Positions 1-7,218 of a DNA stretch of 15,390 nt are shown in pieces; the first letter of the stretch is position 1, and every line of letters starts with the position of its first letter. Below the pieces are notes generated by a model. The model searched no databases. It was not told the origin of the DNA and saw nothing but the letters and a program-made list of their open reading frames with translations. Source of the stretch: Syntrophaceae bacterium UBA6252. Lineage in GTDB: Bacteria > Desulfobacterota > Syntrophia > Syntrophales > UBA6807. Both the position numbers and the translations under genes were made by a program. The DNA lies in assembly GCA_002441265.1 (NCBI GenBank), contig DJVQ01000020.1, positions 1 to 15,390 of the forward strand. The letters are read 5' to 3'.

Positions 1-138
1 GTGCCAGAACAGGATCAATTACCTTTTTGAATATGTAAAAAAGCTATCAAAGCCGGGGAAAGGAATGGCGGAAGACGGGAAGCGATGTCTTTTGCGGTCC
101 CGGCCATCAACGGTCGATCGTTATAGAAAGGCGGAACC

Positions 139-1155
139 ATGGAAAAGCCGATTTCCCGGGAAACAAGGGTACTCGTTGTCGACGATGAACAGCCCATACG
201 GAACCTGGTCAACCGGGCCGTCCAGAATGCGGGATACGCCTGCCAGACCGCCGGGGACGGGCAGGAGGCCCTGGAAATCCTCAAGCGGGAGCCCGTGGAC
301 GTGGTGATCACCGACATCGCAATGCCGGGGATGAACGGGATCGAACTGACCCGGGCGATCCGGGAGAAGTTCTCCGCGGACGTCATCGTCATGACCGGAT
401 TCGTCGAGGATTACGTTTTCGAGGACGTCATCGCCGACGGAGCGAGCGACTTCGTGCAGAAGCCGGTCAGTCTCAAGGAAATGATCATCCGGTTGAAAAG
501 GCTCCTCAGGGAACGGGAGAACATCGCCCGGAGGGCCAAGATGGAAGAGGAACTCCGGCAGAGTTTCTGTCTCCTCAAGAGAAGCCTGGAAGACGCCATC
601 AGCGTCCTTTCGAGGGCCCTCGAAATGCGGGACCCCTACACGGCGGGCCATCAGAAGCGGGTGACCCAGCTCGCCTGCATGATCGGAATCGAAATGGGAA
701 TCGACGACGAGATGATGGACGGGATCCGGCTCGCGGGGCTGGTCCACGACATCGGGAAGATCAACGTCCCCTCGGAAATCCTCACCAAGCCGGGAAAGCT
801 CTCCCGGATCGAGCACGACCTGATCCGGATCCACCCGGAAGCGGGCTTCGACATTCTCAAGGACATCGAATTCCCCTGGCCCATAGCGGAGATCGTCCGC
901 CAGCACCATGAAAGAATGGACGGCTCGGGGTACCCTCAGGGTCTCACGGGGGACGCCATCCGCATCGAGGCGCGCATCATCGCCGTGGCCGACGTGATCG
1001 ACGCCATGGCCTCCCACCGCCCCTACCGGCCCGCCATGGGTCTGGAAAAGGCCCTCGAGGAAGTGGAGGGAAAAAAGGGAATCCTTTACGACAGGGACAT
1101 CGTCGAGGCCTGTGCCCGCGTTCTCGAGCGAAACGGGAAAGACCTTTTCCAGTAA
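139..1155 (+). CDS. Response regulator with REC and HD-GYP domains (likely c-di-GMP phosphodiesterase)
   Basis: The 338-residue protein has an N-terminal receiver domain (about residues 8-125) with the acidic pair D15/D16, the phosphoacceptor D59 in ITDIAMPG, T86 and the conserved K108. A charged helical linker (about 120-160) leads to an HD-GYP domain with H171 (TAGHQKRV), the HD pair H203/D204 in HDIGK, H232, HH at 256-257 and the GYP signature at 264-266 (DGSGYPQGL). All metal-binding and signature residues look intact, so an active c-di-GMP hydrolase controlled by phosphorylation is the best reading from family knowledge. There is no membrane segment, so it is cytosolic. The ATG at 139 follows an AAGGCGG ribosome binding site. 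No histidine kinase lies beside it; the next gene is convergent. The signal it answers cannot be read from the sequence. Confidence 0.95.
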   Translation: MEKPISRETRVLVVDDEQPIRNLVNRAVQNAGYACQTAGDGQEALEILKREPVDVVITDIAMPGMNGIELTRAIREKFSADVIVMTGFVEDYVFEDVIADGASDFVQKPVSLKEMIIRLKRLLRERENIARRAKMEEELRQSFCLLKRSLEDAISVLSRALEMRDPYTAGHQKRVTQLACMIGIEMGIDDEMMDGIRLAGLVHDIGKINVPSEILTKPGKLSRIEHDLIRIHPEAGFDILKDIEFPWPIAEIVRQHHERMDGSGYPQGLTGDAIRIEARIIAVADVIDAMASHRPYRPAMGLEKALEEVEGKKGILYDRDIVEACARVLERNGKDLFQ

Positions 1156-1170
1156 ACGGGAAGGTCCCGT
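1156..1170. terminator. Short hairpin between convergent genes, possible terminator
   Basis: ACGGGA (1156-1161) and TCCCGT (1165-1170) form a perfect 6-bp stem with a 3-nt loop. It begins right after the HD-GYP stop and ends 8 bp before the efflux gene stop on the other strand. The tract that follows on the plus strand is pyrimidine-rich but not a clean T-run, so termination is plausible for the convergent pair and not proven. Confidence 0.4.
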
Positions 1171-1178
1171 TCCCTTCC

Positions 1179-2729
1179 TTACTCCGCCGGCGGGATCGCC
1201 GGTTCGTCCCCGTGGTCCCCGTGCTTCATCAGGAAAACGAGGGGCACCATGAGAACGAGGGCCACGGAAAGGGAAAAGAACACGTCGTTGAAGGAAAACA
1301 TGGAGGACTGCCGCAGGAGTTGCTCGTAAATGACTCCCCCCCCTCCGTCTCCGGAAAACCAGGAACCCGCTCCCTGGACGTCCAGAATCCGTGAAATCTC
1401 CTCTTCCTCGCTGAGGTAAGAAAAATCGAAAGGAGTCAGGTGCTCCGTCATCCGGGCCTGGTGAAACTGGGCCCTCCGGGTCAGGATCGTGGCGGCGATG
1501 GCGACACCGAAACTCCCGCCGATGTTCCGGACCAGGTTATAGATCGACGTGGCGTTGGTCATCATTTCCCTGGGAAGGTGGGAGAGGGTGAGGGTCGTGA
1601 GGGGAATGAAGGTGAACCCCATACCGACGCCCATGACCACCCGGGGCCAGAGGATGGAGTAAAAATCCGCGTCCAGGGTGAACCGGGACATGAGATACGT
1701 GGAATAGGAGACGAGAAGGATCCCCGTCGCCGCGATCAGTTTCGGGTTCATCCGGGAGACGAGAATCCCGGCAACGGGCATGGCGATGAGGCTGGAAATC
1801 CCTCCCGGCGCAAGGACAAGGCCCGCCAGGAACGCCGTGTATCCCATGAGGTTCTGGACGTAGACGGGAAGCAGGACGATGCTCCCGAAAAGATTCATCA
1901 TCACGAAGAACATGACCGCCGTTCCGATGGCGAAGGAGGGGTTCTTCAGGACGTGGAGGTCGACGACCGGGGTCTCCCCGTAATATTCCAGGATGAGGAA
2001 GAGACCGAACGCCACGAACGAAACCACGGCGAGGGTGACGATGAATCCCGAGGAGAACCAGTCCTTTCCCTGGCCGCGGTCGAGGATCATCTGGAGGGCC
2101 CCCACCCAGAAGGCGAGCGTGATGAGCCCCGGGTAGTCGATCTTCATCTTCATCCGTTTCATGTACGGCGGGTCGAAAACGAACATCAGGGTGAGCAGGA
2201 CGCACACGATCCCGATGGGAACGTTGATGAAGAAGATCCAGTGCCAGCTCCAGTTGTCCGTGATCCACCCGCCGAGGAGGGGCCCGATGATGGGGCCGAA
2301 CATGACCCCGCCCCCGAAGATCGCCATGGCGATCCCGTGCTGGGAGCGGGGGAAGGACTCGAGGAGCACCGACTGGGAAATGGGCTGAAGGCTCCCGCCC
2401 GCCAGCCCCTGGAGAACCCGGAAGAACACCAGGCTTTCGATGTTCCAGGCCATTCCGCAGAAAAGGGAACTCATCGTGAACAGAACGATGGACAGGATCA
2501 GGTACCGCTTCCTGCCCACGAGACGGCTCAGCCACCCCGTCAGGGGGATGACGACGGCGTTGGCGGCGAGGTAGGACGTGATCGACCAGGTGGACTCGTC
2601 GATGCCGGCGGAAAGGCTTCCCCGGATGTGGGAAAGGGCCACGTTGACGACGGAGCTGTCGACGATCACCATGAGCGTGGGAAGCATCACGGTGAGGGCG
2701 ATCATCCATTTGTTCGGGGCTTCGTTCAT
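1179..2729 (-). CDS. emrB: DHA2 family (EmrB-like) MFS multidrug efflux permease
   Basis: The 516-residue polytopic protein matches the 14-helix drug:H+ antiporter-2 family in length and pattern. It opens with a short cytosolic tail and TM1 containing D24 in VDSSVVNVALSHI (family consensus LDxTIVNVALP). It has the MFS loop motif A (GWLSRLVGRKRYLI, about residues 61-74) and the antiporter motif C-like GPIIGPLLGGW. The C-terminal tail is charged. The role is proton-driven export of hydrophobic compounds across the inner membrane together with the adaptor encoded just upstream. Its ATG overlaps the adaptor stop by 4 bases (ATGA), so the two are translationally coupled. No TolC-type outer-membrane channel gene is in the window, so the pump would need one encoded elsewhere. 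The substrate is not predictable from sequence. Confidence 0.93.
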   Translation of the reverse strand: MNEAPNKWMIALTVMLPTLMVIVDSSVVNVALSHIRGSLSAGIDESTWSITSYLAANAVVIPLTGWLSRLVGRKRYLILSIVLFTMSSLFCGMAWNIESLVFFRVLQGLAGGSLQPISQSVLLESFPRSQHGIAMAIFGGGVMFGPIIGPLLGGWITDNWSWHWIFFINVPIGIVCVLLTLMFVFDPPYMKRMKMKIDYPGLITLAFWVGALQMILDRGQGKDWFSSGFIVTLAVVSFVAFGLFLILEYYGETPVVDLHVLKNPSFAIGTAVMFFVMMNLFGSIVLLPVYVQNLMGYTAFLAGLVLAPGGISSLIAMPVAGILVSRMNPKLIAATGILLVSYSTYLMSRFTLDADFYSILWPRVVMGVGMGFTFIPLTTLTLSHLPREMMTNATSIYNLVRNIGGSFGVAIAATILTRRAQFHQARMTEHLTPFDFSYLSEEEEISRILDVQGAGSWFSGDGGGGVIYEQLLRQSSMFSFNDVFFSLSVALVLMVPLVFLMKHGDHGDEPAIPPAE

Positions 2730-3841
2730 CCCCCCGTCCGCTTTTCGCTGTCGACGAGAATGGTGGGGACCACCGACATTCCCACCCGCAGCACGTCGGA
2801 GGCGCCGTTTTCCCGGTCGATCCGGATCTTCACGGGGATCCGCTGGACGATCTTGACGTAGTTACCCGTGGCGTTTTCCGGGGGAAAGAGGGAAAAGACG
2901 GATCCCGTGCCGGCCATGATGCTGTCCACCGTCCCCTCGAAGGTCTTCCCGGGATAGGTATCCACGCGGAACCTGACCCGCTGTCCCGGCCTCACGTCCG
3001 CCAGCTGGGTTTCCTTGTAGTTGGCCGTCACCCAGATGTCCTCCAGGGAGACCACCGCCAGGAGGGCCTGCCCCTCCTTGACCCGGGTTCCCCGTTCCAC
3101 CGAGCGTTTCGTGACGTATCCCTCGGAGGGGGAGTAAATTTTCGTGTAGCTCTTTTTCAGCTCCTCCGCCTTCAGGTCCTCCTCCTTCTGGTGCACCGTC
3201 GATTCCTGGGCCCGGTACGACGACTCGGTCTGGAGAATGAGCGATTTCTGGGTCAGGAGCGCCGCCTCCCCCTGGTCGAGCTGTTTTTTCGCCTCCTCCA
3301 CCCGGGCGGCGGCGACGGCATGCGCCGTTTTCGCCTTATCATAGGAATCCTCCGGCAGGATGCTCCTGGAAAACAGGGCTTCCGCCCGTTTCAGGTCCGC
3401 CGCGGCCTGGCGGAAATTCGCCTCCTGAAGGCTGAGCTGGGCCTTTGCCGCCTCCACGCGAAACCCGATCTCGACAAGCTGGTTCTTCACGACGTCGATC
3501 CTCGTGCCGATCTCCACCAGCCGGGCCTTTTCGGCGTCCACCTCGGAACGGGCCGCCCGGACGCGCACCTCGTAGTCCCTGTCATCGATTTCGAGAAGCA
3601 GGTCGCCGGATCGGACAAGCTGGTTGTCCTCCACGAAAATCTCCTGAACCGTCCCGGGAACCTTGGAGGACACGATGTGGATCCTGCCGTCGACGAATGC
3701 GTCGTCGGTGGAGATGTGGGTCCGGCCGTAGGCCCTGTAGAAAAGGATCACGGTGACCGCCAGGGCACAGAAGATCACGAAGGCCGCCACGGCGGTCCTT
3801 CTTTTCCTGCGTTTTCTCCCGTTTTCTTCGTCGCCGGTCAT
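2726..3841 (-). CDS. emrA: HlyD/EmrA family periplasmic adaptor of efflux pump
   Basis: The 371-residue protein has a basic N-terminus (KRRKRR), one membrane anchor (about residues 17-40), then a split lipoyl/barrel-sandwich domain starting at HISTDDAFVDGRI. A long heptad-rich coiled-coil hairpin (about 80-215) follows, and a beta-barrel region contains the EmrA-like stretch WVTANYKETQLADVRPGQ. This is the membrane-fusion protein layout: it spans the periplasm and links the permease to an outer-membrane channel. It is the first gene of the emrA-emrB operon and overlaps emrB by 4 bases. The start at 3841 is preceded by a G-rich ribosome binding site (GGGGGAACGGGAA) directly downstream of a strongly foldable leader. 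Regulation through that leader is an inference. Confidence 0.93.
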   Translation of the reverse strand: MTGDEENGRKRRKRRTAVAAFVIFCALAVTVILFYRAYGRTHISTDDAFVDGRIHIVSSKVPGTVQEIFVEDNQLVRSGDLLLEIDDRDYEVRVRAARSEVDAEKARLVEIGTRIDVVKNQLVEIGFRVEAAKAQLSLQEANFRQAAADLKRAEALFSRSILPEDSYDKAKTAHAVAAARVEEAKKQLDQGEAALLTQKSLILQTESSYRAQESTVHQKEEDLKAEELKKSYTKIYSPSEGYVTKRSVERGTRVKEGQALLAVVSLEDIWVTANYKETQLADVRPGQRVRFRVDTYPGKTFEGTVDSIMAGTGSVFSLFPPENATGNYVKIVQRIPVKIRIDRENGASDVLRVGMSVVPTILVDSEKRTGG

Positions 3842-3854
3842 TTCCCGTTCCCCC

Positions 3855-3926
3855 GATCCGGGCGAAAAGACCCCCGGTCCCGCCGCGACGGCGGGTCAAG
3901 CGCTCCCATTCGCTTGTTCCCGGATC
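3855..3926 (-). promoter_or_regulatory. Structured 5' leader of emrA: candidate three-way-junction RNA element
   Basis: Read as minus-strand RNA, three perfect stems nest here. P1 is GATCCGGG (3926-3919) with CCCGGATC (3862-3855), 8 bp. P2 is CAAGCG/CGCTTG (3916-3911 with 3902-3897), 6 bp with an 8-nt loop. P3 is CCCGCCG/CGGCGGG (3895-3889 with 3885-3879), 7 bp with a 3-nt loop. P2 and P3 lie side by side inside P1. P1 closes 13 nt before the emrA ATG, so the G-rich ribosome binding site follows it directly. A competing pairing GACCC/GGGTC is also possible around P3. The arrangement resembles a riboswitch or attenuator but fits no class I recognise; the stems are direct observation and the function is inference. 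Confidence 0.5.
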
Positions 3927-3949
3927 TTTTGCCCCCTGTATTTCACGGA

Positions 3950-3978
3950 ACCTTAAGAAAAAGGGGGATACCTGTCAA
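3950..3978 (-). promoter_or_regulatory. Sigma70-like promoter of emrA-emrB
   Basis: On the minus strand a perfect -35 box TTGACA (3978-3973) is separated by 17 bp from TAAGGT (3955-3950), which has 3 of 6 consensus -10 bases. A start near 3943 would give a leader of about 100 nt that contains the whole folded element. Confidence 0.6.
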
Positions 3979-4064
3979 GCGAAATTCATGGTATCCTTTC
4001 ACGGATTTTTTCCGGGGCCTGCCGCAAGCACGGCGGGTCGTGAAGAAGGACAAAGGAGGTTCCC

Positions 4065-4850
4065 GTGGGACGTTTCAGGATCGGTACGTACAACGTCAAT
4101 TCCATACGCTCCAGGATGCACGTCGTCCTTCCGTGGCTGGAAAAGGAAAGGCCGGACATTCTTTGCATGCAGGAAACGAAGGTGCAGGACGCCCTCTTTC
4201 CCGCGGAGGCGTTCCGCGGGATCGGATACCACATCGTGTACCGGGGAGGAAAGAGCTACAACGGGGTGGCCGTCGCGTCCCTCGTCCCTCCCTCGGAGGT
4301 CTCCTTCGGCATCGACGATGCCGGCCCGTCCGATGAAGACCGCCTGGTCCGGGCGGTTTTTCCGGACATGACGGTCGTCAACTGCTACGTTCCCCAGGGG
4401 AAGGACCGGGAACATCCCGACTTCGCCTACAAGATCGCGTGGTTCGACCGTCTCCGGTCCCTGCTCGACCGGCACGGCGACCCCGGGAAACCCCTCGTGT
4501 GCTGCGGCGATCTGAACGTGGCCCGGGAGGAAATCGACGTTCACGACCCGAAGCGCCTGCGCGGCCACGTGGACTTCACCCCCGAGGTCTGGGAGGCCTT
4601 CGACGGCCTGTGCGCCTGGGGCCTCGTCGACGTGTTCCGGAAGCATCATCCCGGAAAGGCGAACGAGTACACGTTCTTCGATTACCGCGTCCGCGGGTCC
4701 GTAGACCGGGGACTCGGCTGGCGGGTGGACCACATCCTCGCCACGGCGCCCCTGGCGGCGAAATCCACCGGGGCGCGCATCGATCTCGACCCCCGGCGGG
4801 CGGAAAAGCCCTCGGATCACACCGTCCTTGTCGCAGAATTCGACTTGTGA
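4065..4850 (+). CDS. xth: Exodeoxyribonuclease III / AP endonuclease (EEP family)
   Basis: The 261-residue enzyme carries the whole catalytic set of the ExoIII family: N10 (TYNVNSIR), E37 (CMQETKVQD), the KSYNGVA loop (63-69), Y108 (NCYVPQG), D149 and N151 (CGDLNVA), D222 (WRVDHIL) and the D251/H252 pair (SDHTVLV). The length is normal for the family. It cleaves DNA 5' of abasic sites and removes 3' blocks in base-excision repair in the cytosol. The start is the GTG at 4065, chosen because a near-perfect AAAGGAGG lies at 4052-4059 and the protein then begins at the conserved first strand. It is transcribed alone, divergent from the efflux operon; I see no clear promoter for it in the 223-bp spacer. 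Confidence 0.95.
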   Translation: MGRFRIGTYNVNSIRSRMHVVLPWLEKERPDILCMQETKVQDALFPAEAFRGIGYHIVYRGGKSYNGVAVASLVPPSEVSFGIDDAGPSDEDRLVRAVFPDMTVVNCYVPQGKDREHPDFAYKIAWFDRLRSLLDRHGDPGKPLVCCGDLNVAREEIDVHDPKRLRGHVDFTPEVWEAFDGLCAWGLVDVFRKHHPGKANEYTFFDYRVRGSVDRGLGWRVDHILATAPLAAKSTGARIDLDPRRAEKPSDHTVLVAEFDL

Positions 4851-4918
4851 ATGACGGACCCGAAAAAAGTCCGCAGGGCAGGTCACCCTTCCTCCGCCGT
4901 TCGGGCCTCTTTCACGCC

Positions 4919-5032
4919 GCCGGGGCTGAAGGGCCGGACACCATCGGACAATCGCCAAACAATCTCTTTTCGGCGTCAGCCCTGGTCACAAAGAAGAGGA
5001 CCCGGCCGGAATGGCGGCCCCAAGGGGCGCGG
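4919..5032. repeat. Direct repeat copy 1 (114 bp)
   Basis: This stretch aligns without gaps to 5229-5342 (offset 310 bp) with 11 mismatches, all in the left 70 bases; the last 60 bases differ at one position only. It contains small inverted repeats, GGCCG/CGGCC and GCCCC/GGGGC, in its right part. It lies about 70 bp after the xth stop. The short open frames over it are not convincing genes: they have no ribosome binding site and are composed of repeat sequence. Confidence 0.85.
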
Positions 5033-5051
5033 AACGGCTTTGGAGGCGAAT

Positions 5052-5171
5052 AAGCGCCTTTTCGCTCACGGTTCCTTTCGAAGCGAAACGCCCGCAACAC
5101 CGCTCCGAAGCCCGAAGGGCGCGTTGCGGTGTTGCAGTGGAGCGAGAAAATTGGAACCGTCGAAAAGCGCT
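5052..5171. repeat. Long imperfect palindrome between the direct repeats
   Basis: The left arm AAGCGCCTTTTCG (5052-5064) mirrors CGAAAAGCGCTT (5161-5172), ACGGTTCC (5068-5075) mirrors GGAACCGT (5153-5160), and GCAACACCGC (5094-5103) is a perfect match to GCGGTGTTGC (5126-5135). A small GCCC-GAA-GGGC hairpin (5110-5120) sits at the tip. The whole could extrude as a cruciform or fold as a roughly 120-nt RNA hairpin. It may be a miniature inverted-repeat element or a structured RNA; no target-site duplication was found at its edges. Confidence 0.6.
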
Positions 5172-5228
5172 TCCTGAGCCGGAAAACCGTCCGCGACCCT
5201 CCACGGTGATCGTTTCTCGCAAGGCACC

Positions 5229-5342
5229 GCCGGCCCTGAAGGGCCGGGCTACATCAAACAATTGCTAAACAATCTCTCTTCGGCGTCAGCCCTGGTCACA
5301 AAGAAGGGGACCCGGCCGGAATGGCGGCCCCAAGGGGCGCGG
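5229..5342. repeat. Direct repeat copy 2 (114 bp)
   Basis: This is the second copy of the 4919-5032 repeat in the same orientation, ending 12 bp before the amrB stop codon. Its left end holds a perfect 8-bp inverted repeat, CCGGCCCT (5230-5237) with AGGGCCGG (5240-5247), which is decayed in copy 1. Lying just past the 3' end of the amrB operon, it could act as a transcript-end structure like REP elements, but that is inference. Confidence 0.85.
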
Positions 5343-5354
5343 CATCGTCGCGGA

Positions 5355-6587
5355 TCAGGGGGCGGTGAACACCATGGACCCGTAGGTGACGGCGCTTTCC
5401 GTCGCCCGCTCGTCGTAGGTTTCGTGGGCGAGGAGGGTCCCCCGGCATCCCCGGAGAAGCCGGGACAGAAGGAGCAGCGCGGGCAGGCCGCAGGTGTTGA
5501 ACCGGTCCCCCGTCCGGCGGGCGTTCCCGAAGACGGCCGCCGTGTCCGTCCGCTCCAGGGCGGCCAGGATCTCCCTGTCGTTCCGCCGTGCCTCCTCCAG
5601 CAGGAGGGACGCCGGCCGGCCATGGCCGAACTTCATCCCCACGTGGGCGAGATCGGCCCCCGCGACGACAAGCGCCCGCTCCCCCCGCTCCCTCAGGATC
5701 CCCTCGACGGCCGCCGCCATCCCCTCGAACCGGGGGTCGGCGGTGAGGTCGGTCCCCCGGACCAGGAACTCGTGGATGCCCCCGCACAGAACGGGGATGA
5801 CGGGGATTTCCCCGCCGAGGTAATATCGGAGAAACAGGGCCTGGAATTCGACGGAGTGCTCCATCCGGTGGCCGAAGTCGTCGGGGGCGAGGGTTCCCGG
5901 CGGGACGGAGGCGGCAAGCCGGGAGATGAACTCCCGGTGGGCCTTCAGGGTCCCCAGAGGGGTCCGGTAATGTTTCGTCGAAACGGAGTACAGCCCCTCC
6001 TGTCCCCGGTGATCGATCCCGAGAACGAGAACCACGTCCCAGGCCCCGTTCCGGAGCCGCCGGTAGAGGTCCACGTACACGGCCGCCGCCACCTGGATGT
6101 CGATGTGGGGGGCCACGACGCCGGCGACGGCGCCCTCCGGCGATCCGCCCGGCGGGACCGGGGGCAGTCCCTTCTCCGTTTCCCCGATCCATCGGGCGAG
6201 GGCCTCGCCGTCCCCGGTGTAGGAGCGGCCCGCATGGCTGGGCTCCCGGTCCTCCCTCCGGCGGTATTCCTCCCGGAGGGTGTCCATCTTCTCGCGGAAC
6301 CGGTCGCTGTCGAGAAGATAGTTCCGGTCCAGTTCGAGAACGAACCGTTCCAGGTCCTCCATCGGCACGATCGCCCCCCCCTCCCGGCGCATCAATGCCA
6401 CCTGGACGTCCCTGAGGTCGTTCGTCCCGTCGAGAAGTTCGAGGAGAACGAGCGCCCGCTGGTCCAGGGCGAAGGAACCGCCGGCCAGCTGCAGGGGATC
6501 GTGGAAGGCGATGCATGGCCTCCCTTCGACCGTGGCCTGGACGGCCTGAAGATCCCTTCTCAACGAGGGGCGTCTCACCGGTTCCAT
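5355..6587 (-). CDS. amrB: AmmeMemoRadiSam system protein B (Memo family) with N-terminal PqqD-like region
   Basis: Residues about 115-410 are a Memo domain, structurally related to class III extradiol dioxygenases. Its conserved stations are the SHAGRSYTG entry (117-125), PHID with H161, the DHRG segment with H193, EHSVEFQ (243-249), ADLAH with D312 and H315, and C366 in NTCGLPAL. H161, H193 and C366 match the H/H/C metal-site residues of human MEMO1. The first roughly 95 residues form a separate region whose pattern (LDQRALVLLELLDGTNDLRDV, then a LERFVLELDxxYLLD helix) looks like a PqqD-type winged helix. The gene is third in an operon: its ATG is 4 bp past the methyltransferase stop and its own ribosome binding site is weak, so coupled translation is likely. 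The biochemical role of the AmmeMemoRadiSam triad is not known to me. Confidence 0.9.
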   Translation of the reverse strand: MEPVRRPSLRRDLQAVQATVEGRPCIAFHDPLQLAGGSFALDQRALVLLELLDGTNDLRDVQVALMRREGGAIVPMEDLERFVLELDRNYLLDSDRFREKMDTLREEYRRREDREPSHAGRSYTGDGEALARWIGETEKGLPPVPPGGSPEGAVAGVVAPHIDIQVAAAVYVDLYRRLRNGAWDVVLVLGIDHRGQEGLYSVSTKHYRTPLGTLKAHREFISRLAASVPPGTLAPDDFGHRMEHSVEFQALFLRYYLGGEIPVIPVLCGGIHEFLVRGTDLTADPRFEGMAAAVEGILRERGERALVVAGADLAHVGMKFGHGRPASLLLEEARRNDREILAALERTDTAAVFGNARRTGDRFNTCGLPALLLLSRLLRGCRGTLLAHETYDERATESAVTYGSMVFTAP

Positions 6588-6591
6588 GCGC

Positions 6592-7158
6592 TCACTCGAT
6601 TCTATGGGCCGGATCCACCCTCCCGGCGCCGTCGATCCGCACCCCCTCCCGCTTCAGGAGGGCCCGCTTCATCGCCTCCCCCCCGCCGTACCGTCCCATT
6701 TCCCCGGACGACCGGACCACCCGGTGACAGGGAAGAACCAGGGGAAAGGGGTTCCAGGCCATGACGGCGCCCACCGCCCGTGCGGCCCGGGGAACGCCGG
6801 CACGCCTCGCCAGGGCCCCGTACGAGATCACCCTTCCAAGGGGAACCCGGGCGAGTTCCCGGAGCACCTTCTCCTGGAAGGGCGTGCAGGCCCCCCAGTC
6901 CAGGACGTCGAGAGGAAAAGCCGCCTTGCCGTCTCTGAGGAGGTCCTCCAGGGCCTTAAGCCACGGGACGGGGGAACCGCCTTTCCGGGAAGTCCCGGGG
7001 GCGCTCCGGCCCGCGCCGCCCCGCCCCTTCCGGGGAAGACGGATTTCCGTTATGACCGGAGTCCGTCCCTTCCCGGACGGCGGGGACACAAGGACGGTGA
7101 CCGTCCCCATGGATGTCGGGACCGCGATCTCTTCCGTTTTCACTTCGGTACGTTTCAT
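6592..7158 (-). CDS. ogt: Methylated-DNA--protein-cysteine S-methyltransferase
   Basis: The 188-residue protein ends in the MGMT DNA-binding and active-site domain (about 90-175): the helix start TPFQEKVLREL, Y113 in ISYGALA, the recognition helix RAARAVGAVMAWNP with N136, and PCHRVV with the acceptor cysteine C144, followed by GRYGGGEAMKRALLKREG. It removes O6-alkyl groups from guanine by self-alkylation in the cytosol. The N-terminal half (1-90) is the less conserved ferredoxin-like domain and includes a Gly/Arg/Lys-rich stretch (about 43-60). The start at 7158 follows GAGGAGG at ideal spacing. It is the middle gene of the nucleotidase-ogt-amrB operon; no Ada regulator domain is fused to it. 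The short tail after residue 175 is unusually polar. Confidence 0.93.
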   Translation of the reverse strand: MKRTEVKTEEIAVPTSMGTVTVLVSPPSGKGRTPVITEIRLPRKGRGGAGRSAPGTSRKGGSPVPWLKALEDLLRDGKAAFPLDVLDWGACTPFQEKVLRELARVPLGRVISYGALARRAGVPRAARAVGAVMAWNPFPLVLPCHRVVRSSGEMGRYGGGEAMKRALLKREGVRIDGAGRVDPAHRIE

Positions 7159-7218
7159 GGATCCTCCTCTTCGGCCCCGGCCGGGCCGGTCCTTTGCGTC
7201 AACGGCGACCCGCCCCCC

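Noticed and set aside
2..307. Plus-strand frame open from the left edge as the end of an upstream gene
   Set aside because: It continues deep into the response regulator in another frame, so the openness is not informative; the first 138 bases show no clear gene end or promoter.
1440..2861. Long plus-strand open frame opposite emrB
   Set aside because: It runs antisense to a clear transporter, is full of Asp, Gly, His, Pro and Arg as expected of a GC-rich reverse frame, and shows no domain or ribosome binding site.
3855..3926. Guanidine-type (ykkC / mini-ykkC) riboswitch in the emrA leader
   Set aside because: The paired ACGR-type hairpin loops expected for the mini class are absent and I cannot match the larger class, so I left it as an unassigned structure.
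4851..5268. Short open frames across the direct repeats
   Set aside because: They consist of repeat and palindrome sequence, lack ribosome binding sites and show no protein-like pattern; the DNA-level structure explains the conservation better.
4919..5342. CRISPR array
   Set aside because: There are only two repeat units, each 114 bp and 310 bp apart, far from the short regular repeats and spacers of an array; no cas genes are nearby.
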